NCBI GenBank assembly: GCA_963677325.2
Contig: CAXXGM010000015.1
Span: 23,485 to 87,484 of the forward strand
Reading direction: 5' to 3'
Length of the DNA: 64,000 nt
Origin: G963677325 sp963677325
Lineage (GTDB): Bacteria > Bacteroidota > Bacteroidia > Bacteroidales > Prolixibacteraceae
A program made the position numbers and the translations under genes. A model generated the notes under the pieces. It was not told where the DNA came from. It saw nothing but the letters and a program-made list of their open reading frames with translations, and searched no databases. Positions 59,150 through 64,000 of this stretch are shown here, one piece after another (within the stretch, counting starts at the first letter, position 1; every line of letters begins with the position of its first letter).

Positions 59150-60310
59150 TTAGAAGAGCTTCTTCCCTCCATCGCTTATTTCAGCCACATAAAATTCCGG
59201 TTTCAGTCCGGTCTTTTCATGGTAGTTTTTACCCACCTGCTGAATAAATGTATCTACGGCTTCATTTTTTACAAGCGAAACTGTACATCCGCCAAAACCG
59301 CCTCCGGTCATCCGGGAGCCAATTACGCCTTTAATCTTTCTGGCTTCATCCACCATGGTATCCAATTCAATACCAGTTACCTCGTAGTCATCACGCAAAG
59401 AATCGTGGGAGCCATTCATCAGTTCTCCAAACCTGACAAGATTGCCATTCTTTAATTGCTTTACGGCTTCTTCGGTTCTGAATATTTCGCTCACTACATG
59501 TCTGGCGCGACGACGGACAGTCTTGTTCTCAATTTTATTTTCTATCTTTTTAAATTCTTCCAGTGAGATTTCACCAAGTGCGTTAATTGGTTTATAGGGC
59601 TGGATGGCCTTTACAGCAGCATGACATTCTGCTACCCGCTCGTTGTATTTACCCGAATCCAGTTTATGTGGACTGTTGGTGTTGCTGATCACAATTTTGA
59701 CCCCATCCAATTCCACCGGAACAAGTTCGTATTCCAACGTATCGCAGTTAAGAAAAACAGCATGATCTTTTTTACCCATAGCCGAGGCAAACTGATCCAT
59801 TATACCACAATTGACTCCGGCAAATTCATGTTCTGCCATACGGCCCATTTTGGCAAGCTCTATTTTGTCAATACCAAAGTTGTACTGGTCATTCAATGCG
59901 ACACAGGTCACAATCTCAAGTGCGGCAGAAGATGATAAACCTGCGCCTGTAGGTACGTCACCGTAGAAGAGCAGGTCAGCTCCTTTATCAAAAGTCAAGC
60001 CTTTTTTCATGAACTGAGCAAAAACCCCAATGGGATAATTTACCCATTCTCTGCCAACTGGTTTGTTGAGATCACTTGTTTTTACTTCTGTTGCGAAATC
60101 AAAATCAAGAGATGCAAAACGAACAGTCTGACGACCGGTTTTGCGGATAAGGCAGTAAATGCCAAAACTTAACGCACATGGGAAGACGAATCCCCCATTA
60201 TAATCAGTATGTTCGCCGATGAGATTAACTCTTCCCGGGGAAAAATAACCGTTGATCTCTCCCTCGCCATATAACTGAATGAACTTCGATTTGAGCTGTT
60301 TGGTATCCAT
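59150..60310 (-). CDS. galK: Galactokinase
   Basis: The 386-residue product has the GalK signatures GRVNLIGEHTDYNGG (26-40), VPTGAGLSSSAALE (119-132) and MTGGGFGGCT near the end, with the catalytic Asp/Arg part between. It phosphorylates galactose at C1 in the Leloir pathway. Together with the transporter and galM it forms a galactose use cluster. A -7 box lies 30 bp upstream. Confidence 0.95.
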   Translation of the reverse strand: MDTKQLKSKFIQLYGEGEINGYFSPGRVNLIGEHTDYNGGFVFPCALSFGIYCLIRKTGRQTVRFASLDFDFATEVKTSDLNKPVGREWVNYPIGVFAQFMKKGLTFDKGADLLFYGDVPTGAGLSSSAALEIVTCVALNDQYNFGIDKIELAKMGRMAEHEFAGVNCGIMDQFASAMGKKDHAVFLNCDTLEYELVPVELDGVKIVISNTNSPHKLDSGKYNERVAECHAAVKAIQPYKPINALGEISLEEFKKIENKIENKTVRRRARHVVSEIFRTEEAVKQLKNGNLVRFGELMNGSHDSLRDDYEVTGIELDTMVDEARKIKGVIGSRMTGGGFGGCTVSLVKNEAVDTFIQQVGKNYHEKTGLKPEFYVAEISDGGKKLF

Positions 60311-60339
60311 TATTATGATATTTAGTTTTTCAGGAATGG

Positions 60340-60347
60340 CAAATATA
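60340..60347 (-). promoter_or_regulatory. Likely -7 element for galK
   Basis: TATATTTG on the minus strand, 30 bp before the start codon. Confidence 0.55.
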
Positions 60348-60349
60348 TC

Positions 60350-60683
60350 AATAATAATGATAATTTTTTCTTCTATAGAAATTATTCATTGCGGTTAAAA
60401 TTCTATGGCCTTCTTTTTTATTCTCCCGGTAAGGAAAATGGACCGAGAATCATCACACGTACGCTGGAATATACATTTAAAGAATGATTCTAAATAACAG
60501 ATTATTTTGTGTTGAAGGGGTAACCTTTACTGGGCCTCCAGTATTAATGAATGTAAATTCCCCATTTACTACCCTTTACCTTTTTTTATTGAGGTGATTT
60601 CGCTTCCTGCGATTTCACCTCATCCTCTTTTAATGGGATTGGTCTATGTTCAATACGGATCAGATACTTAAAGGCAGGCAGGC
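60350..60683. other. Gap between galK and the acyl-CoA ligase gene
   Basis: No gene seen. One hairpin with GAGGTGA / TCACCTC arms at 60591-60621 lies just after the ligase stop codon; it has no U-run on the minus strand. The rest is AT-rich upstream sequence of galK. Confidence 0.5.
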
Positions 60684-62594
60684 TCATTTATTCCATTTCC
60701 CAATAGCTTGATTATTCAAATCATTGGTTATTTCCTTCCCCTCAGGTGTGAAGCAAAATGCAAGTTCTTTTTGATAATGCTCTGTTATTTTTCCCCGGAC
60801 CATTTTAAGGGTGCTGTTAAGAAAGTGGTTTTGTTCGGTAAAGGCTTCAGGCAGAACCGCAATGGCTGAGGGAATCCATCTTTCAGGATGGTGGCCTTCA
60901 AATTTGCCGCCTTTCCGGAAAGCATTGATATCCTCCTGAATGAGTTTAAGCGATTTAATATTTCCTTCTTTTGTCCCCGGCTCTAATCCCTGTTTTTCAA
61001 TCCACCTGTTAATCGCATTTATATTGGGGACAACCATAGCGATGGTATAAGGATCCTGATTGTTGTAAAGCATGATCTGGTCAATAAAGGCTGATTGCTC
61101 AACAATGGACTCTTCAATGCCTTCAGGACTAAATTTCTCGCCATCATTACCAATAAGGAGGCTTTTAAATCTGCCAAGAACATATAAGAATCCGTCTTTG
61201 GAAAAATATCCCAAGTCACCGGTGAAAAGCCATCCATCCCTGAGTGTTTCGGCGGTTGTTTTGGGATTATTCCAATAACCCTTCATCACATTTTCACCTC
61301 TCACCACAATCTCCCCCTTTTCTCCTGCAGGTAAAGAATTCCCTTTTTCATCACAAATCTTTACTTCAAGATCTATTATTATCTTTCCCGAGGATCCAAA
61401 TTTAACATTTGCAGGGCTGTTGGCTGAAATAACCGGTGAAGCCTCGGTGAGTCCATATCCCTGATATACAGGAATGCCAAGCGCAAAAAAGAATCGCTGC
61501 AGTTCCAAGTCAAGTAAAGCGCCTCCGCCAATAAAGAATTTCAGGTTACCCCCGAAAGCATGTCTTACTTTAGAAAAGATAACTCTATCAAAGAAGAAGT
61601 AAATCGGCTTCAGAAAAATCCGCCACCCTCTACCCCGGTTCCACCCTTCTCCGTTATAGGTATATGCGACTTTTAAGCCTTGTTTGAATAAGGCCGATGT
61701 AAAAGTTCCTTTAGACTGAATGTTTTTTTCAATGTTCTTCCTGAAATTTTTTGATAAAGCAGGGACGCTCATCATGATATCAGGTTTGAATTCCCGGATA
61801 TTGACCGGGACGTTTCTTAGAGTCTCCATAGGGGTTCGTCCGGTCTGAACCGAACCGACAGAGCCTCCTTTCAACATGAATGTATAGAGGCAGGCTGTAT
61901 GTGCAAAGGAATGGTCCCAGGGGAGCACTGCCAGGGTCCGGTAGTCAGGATATATCTCAAGAACAGAATTCGCCTGAATTACATTCTTTGTATAATTCAG
62001 ATGGGTGAGCATAATTCCCTTTGGGTCAGCCGTTGTCCCTGAAGTATAGGAGATATTGGCCAAATCATCCGGCAAAACATTTCCATAAACAGATTTAAAT
62101 TCCTGTATATTCTCTTCTGTACTTAAAAAAGCTTCCCCTTTTCTAAGTAACTCAGTAAAGAATGTTTCCCTTTCCCCGCAGCTTACGTCTTCATCCAACT
62201 GAATAACCTGCTCAATTCCGGGAAGGCTGTCGATCACTTCTGCAATTTTCCCCGATTGAGTCCGTGAGACTATTACCCATTTTGAACCGGAATGCTCAAG
62301 CCTGAATTTTAATTCAGGAGCCTCCAGCTTCACCGATAAAGGGACATTGATCGCACCGCAATAAAGGATTGCCAGCTCACTAATTAACCAACTGTTTCTG
62401 CCTTCGGATAATAATCCGACACGATCGCCTTTTTTGAGTCCTGAAGCGTAGAGTCCGGCCCCAAATAAAATCACTTGTCTGTGAATTTCACGATAAGTTG
62501 CAGAAATATATTGATCACCTGTTTTCTCCCACAGCAGCGGATTTTCAGGAAACCGTTCCACACTTCTTTCAAATAATTCGATCAGGGTTTTCAT
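60684..62594 (-). CDS. Long-chain acyl-CoA ligase (AMP-forming), FadD15/FACL-like
   Basis: The 636-residue product has adenylate-forming motifs: ISYTSGTTADPKGIMLTH (186-203, P-loop), GYGLTEASPVIS, and FTGDLGYFSKDGFLYVLGR with GEKFSPEGIEE containing the catalytic Lys region. Length matches the long-chain type. It activates fatty acids to acyl-CoA. It lies between galK and galM, an unusual neighbour for a galactose cluster. Confidence 0.88.
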   Translation of the reverse strand: MKTLIELFERSVERFPENPLLWEKTGDQYISATYREIHRQVILFGAGLYASGLKKGDRVGLLSEGRNSWLISELAILYCGAINVPLSVKLEAPELKFRLEHSGSKWVIVSRTQSGKIAEVIDSLPGIEQVIQLDEDVSCGERETFFTELLRKGEAFLSTEENIQEFKSVYGNVLPDDLANISYTSGTTADPKGIMLTHLNYTKNVIQANSVLEIYPDYRTLAVLPWDHSFAHTACLYTFMLKGGSVGSVQTGRTPMETLRNVPVNIREFKPDIMMSVPALSKNFRKNIEKNIQSKGTFTSALFKQGLKVAYTYNGEGWNRGRGWRIFLKPIYFFFDRVIFSKVRHAFGGNLKFFIGGGALLDLELQRFFFALGIPVYQGYGLTEASPVISANSPANVKFGSSGKIIIDLEVKICDEKGNSLPAGEKGEIVVRGENVMKGYWNNPKTTAETLRDGWLFTGDLGYFSKDGFLYVLGRFKSLLIGNDGEKFSPEGIEESIVEQSAFIDQIMLYNNQDPYTIAMVVPNINAINRWIEKQGLEPGTKEGNIKSLKLIQEDINAFRKGGKFEGHHPERWIPSAIAVLPEAFTEQNHFLNSTLKMVRGKITEHYQKELAFCFTPEGKEITNDLNNQAIGKWNK

Positions 62595-62707
62595 TGAATT
62601 CCGGTCATTTGCATCGCAGAATGATGCTTAGCTTGTTATGAGTTAAGTATTGTCTGTTTTGGTCACAACTTAAGATCTTTAATCTTTGGCGACCATTCTT
62701 TAGTTTT

Positions 62708-63757
62708 TTAAATTAATCCGAATTTATAAACAGTCTTTGATTTGAATGTTTCTCCCGGATGAAGCAATGTGTCAGGGAATTCGGGATGATTAGGTGAATC
62801 GGGATAATGCTGTGTCTCGAGAGCAAGACCCGAATACCGGCCATAGGTTATTCCATCCGGGCCCTTCATTTCAGGAATGTAATAGCCGGTATACAGTTGT
62901 ATGGCGGGTTGGGTAGTCGAAACCTCTACCGTCCGGCCAGAAGATTCTTCGGATAAGATTGCTGCTTTGACCAGTTTGCCGTTGGGATTATTCAGTATAA
63001 AATTATGATCGTATCCATCTTTTAATTCATTGATGCGAGTCCCGATTTTTACCGGAGAAGTAAAATCCAAAGGGGATCCTGCCACCTTCCCAATCTGTCC
63101 GATTGGAATCAGATTATCATCATTGATCGTATAAGAGTCTGAGGAGAGCTGAAGCAAATGGTTAAAAATATTTTCTTTTCCAGCTGTCAGATTGAAATAG
63201 GTATGATTGGTAAAATTCACCACCGTTGTTTTATCCGTTACTGCTTTCCACTCAATCTGAAATTCGTTTTTAAAATTAAGTGAATAGACCACTGAGACAT
63301 CCAGATTGCCGGGGAATCCTTCCTCCATATGAATACTGCGGTATTTAAATTCAACAGCTACCCTATCAGGTTTTTTAATTTCGCAGGGAACCCACACCAC
63401 TTTATCAAACCCCTTAATCCCTCCATGGAGACTATTGGGGCCATTATTCACCGGGAGGGTATAGGTTGTTCCATCGATCTTGAATTTTCCTTTTGCGATC
63501 CTGTTGGCATACCTGCCGACCAAACAACCAAAATAGGGACCATTTTTAATGTAAAAATCGGAAATATAATCCTGAAGAGATTTAAAACCCAGGACTATGT
63601 TTGCTTTTTGTCCTTTTTGATCAGGAGTTTCGATAGAAGTGACAATTCCTCCGTAATTAGTGATTTTAATGGTGATTCCATTATCATTGCGCAGAGTGTA
63701 TAAATAAATCTTTTCACCCCCGGGGGCATTCCCAAAATTATCACGAATAAGTTCCAT
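62708..63757 (-). CDS. galM: Aldose 1-epimerase
   Basis: The 349-residue product (from MELIRDNFGN; an earlier Met at 63778 is too close to the promoter) has GalM features: ITNYGGIVTSI, GPYFGCLVGRYANRI, NFTNHTYFNL with the catalytic His, and LALETQHYPDSPNHP with the catalytic Glu. It interconverts alpha- and beta-galactose or glucose. Confidence 0.92.
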   Translation of the reverse strand: MELIRDNFGNAPGGEKIYLYTLRNDNGITIKITNYGGIVTSIETPDQKGQKANIVLGFKSLQDYISDFYIKNGPYFGCLVGRYANRIAKGKFKIDGTTYTLPVNNGPNSLHGGIKGFDKVVWVPCEIKKPDRVAVEFKYRSIHMEEGFPGNLDVSVVYSLNFKNEFQIEWKAVTDKTTVVNFTNHTYFNLTAGKENIFNHLLQLSSDSYTINDDNLIPIGQIGKVAGSPLDFTSPVKIGTRINELKDGYDHNFILNNPNGKLVKAAILSEESSGRTVEVSTTQPAIQLYTGYYIPEMKGPDGITYGRYSGLALETQHYPDSPNHPEFPDTLLHPGETFKSKTVYKFGLI

Positions 63758-63780
63758 AAATTTAGTTTTAATGACCATTA

Positions 63781-63788
63781 CAAACTTA
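63781..63788 (-). promoter_or_regulatory. Likely -7 element for galM
   Basis: TAAGTTTG on the minus strand fits TAnnTTTG. Its position would place the transcript start near 63774, before the ATG at 63757, and supports that shorter start. Confidence 0.6.
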
Positions 63789-63835
63789 ATGGATTTTGGG
63801 CATAAACTTCTTCTTGAATGATTAAATTTTGGGGA

Positions 63836-63900
63836 GAGGGCAGAGAGCAGAGGGGAGGCCGGAGAAAGGAAGGAGAAAGGAAGGAGAAAGGAGGAAAGAG
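63836..63900. repeat. GA-rich dispersed repeat on the chromosome
   Basis: GGGCAGAGAGCAGAGGGGAGG with triple AGGAGAAAGGA units; same word style as the in-frame inserts at 33454, 16477, 11200, 10519 and 6470. Confidence 0.7.
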
Positions 63901-64000
63901 CAAATCAGCAAAGAGTGAGTAAAGGGCATCAGTCAGAGCCCAACAAGTAAGGAAAGGTATTCTGCCCCAAGCTCAAGACTTTTCGCTCCATGCCTTTTGA

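Overview
The window looks like a Bacteroidota (Bacteroidales-type) chromosome carrying a large, probably incomplete-in-window, tailed-phage prophage. Bacteroidota signs are seen directly: promoters of the TTTG/TAnnTTTG type, a DUF3098 gene next to ftsX, a truB-queA-efp block, a glucose/galactose FucP-type transporter beside galK, and lineage-typical families such as DUF6712, DUF4468 and DUF5362.

Positions 1 to about 42.4 kb are the prophage; its left end lies outside the window, and no integrase is visible. Almost everything reads on the minus strand, so transcription runs from high to low coordinates. From about 41.8 to 30.4 kb is the early region: Cro-like and LuxR-type small regulators, small membrane and hypothetical proteins, four DNA methyltransferase genes in the prophage as a whole (39.5, 36.8, 30.4 and 21.6 kb), a DUF5131 radical-SAM-like protein, a DnaC-type helicase loader and a VapE-type primase-helicase. 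A 600-bp gene-free stretch at 29.8-30.4 kb holds GGTTGTAA iterons and may be the replication origin. From 29.8 to 14.6 kb are head, packaging and connector genes, in the unusual order protease, capsid, (tail?), methyltransferase, terminase, portal, connectors. From 14.5 to 11.5 kb is an accessory patch: a SufE-like protein, a secreted DUF4468 protein, KilA-N and a divergent ribbon-helix-helix gene. From 11.4 kb to the left edge are a two-domain glycosyltransferase, the tape measure and tail/fibre genes.

At 41.8-43.9 kb, on the plus strand, lie the phage repressor (palindromic operators upstream) and a two-gene unit: a protein with an EVE-like N-terminal domain, overlapping by 4 bp a 68-residue protein with two membrane segments. 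This unit is the best candidate here for an undescribed defence or superinfection-immunity system.

From 43.9 kb on is ordinary chromosome: Tat-exported SGNH hydrolase, DUF2007, SDR-like protein, YfhO-like membrane protein, ftsX, DUF3098, truB, queA, efp, TauE-like exporter, folB, glnS, DUF1080 protein, DUF5362 protein, then a galactose cluster (transporter, galK, galM) with a long-chain acyl-CoA ligase gene inside it. A probable group II intron remnant and a seven-unit 11-bp GTAC repeat lie at 57.3-57.7 kb.

The window is also dense in short dispersed repeats of several sequence families. They fill most prophage intergenic gaps, recur on the chromosome, and in at least seven places sit in frame inside phage genes, giving Pro/Ser-rich or Tyr/Ser-rich inserts. 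Two likely frame-switching sites were found: a run of ten G inside a small gene upstream of dam (37.69 kb), and a T7 slip-type site in a DUF6712-like gene (16.85 kb).
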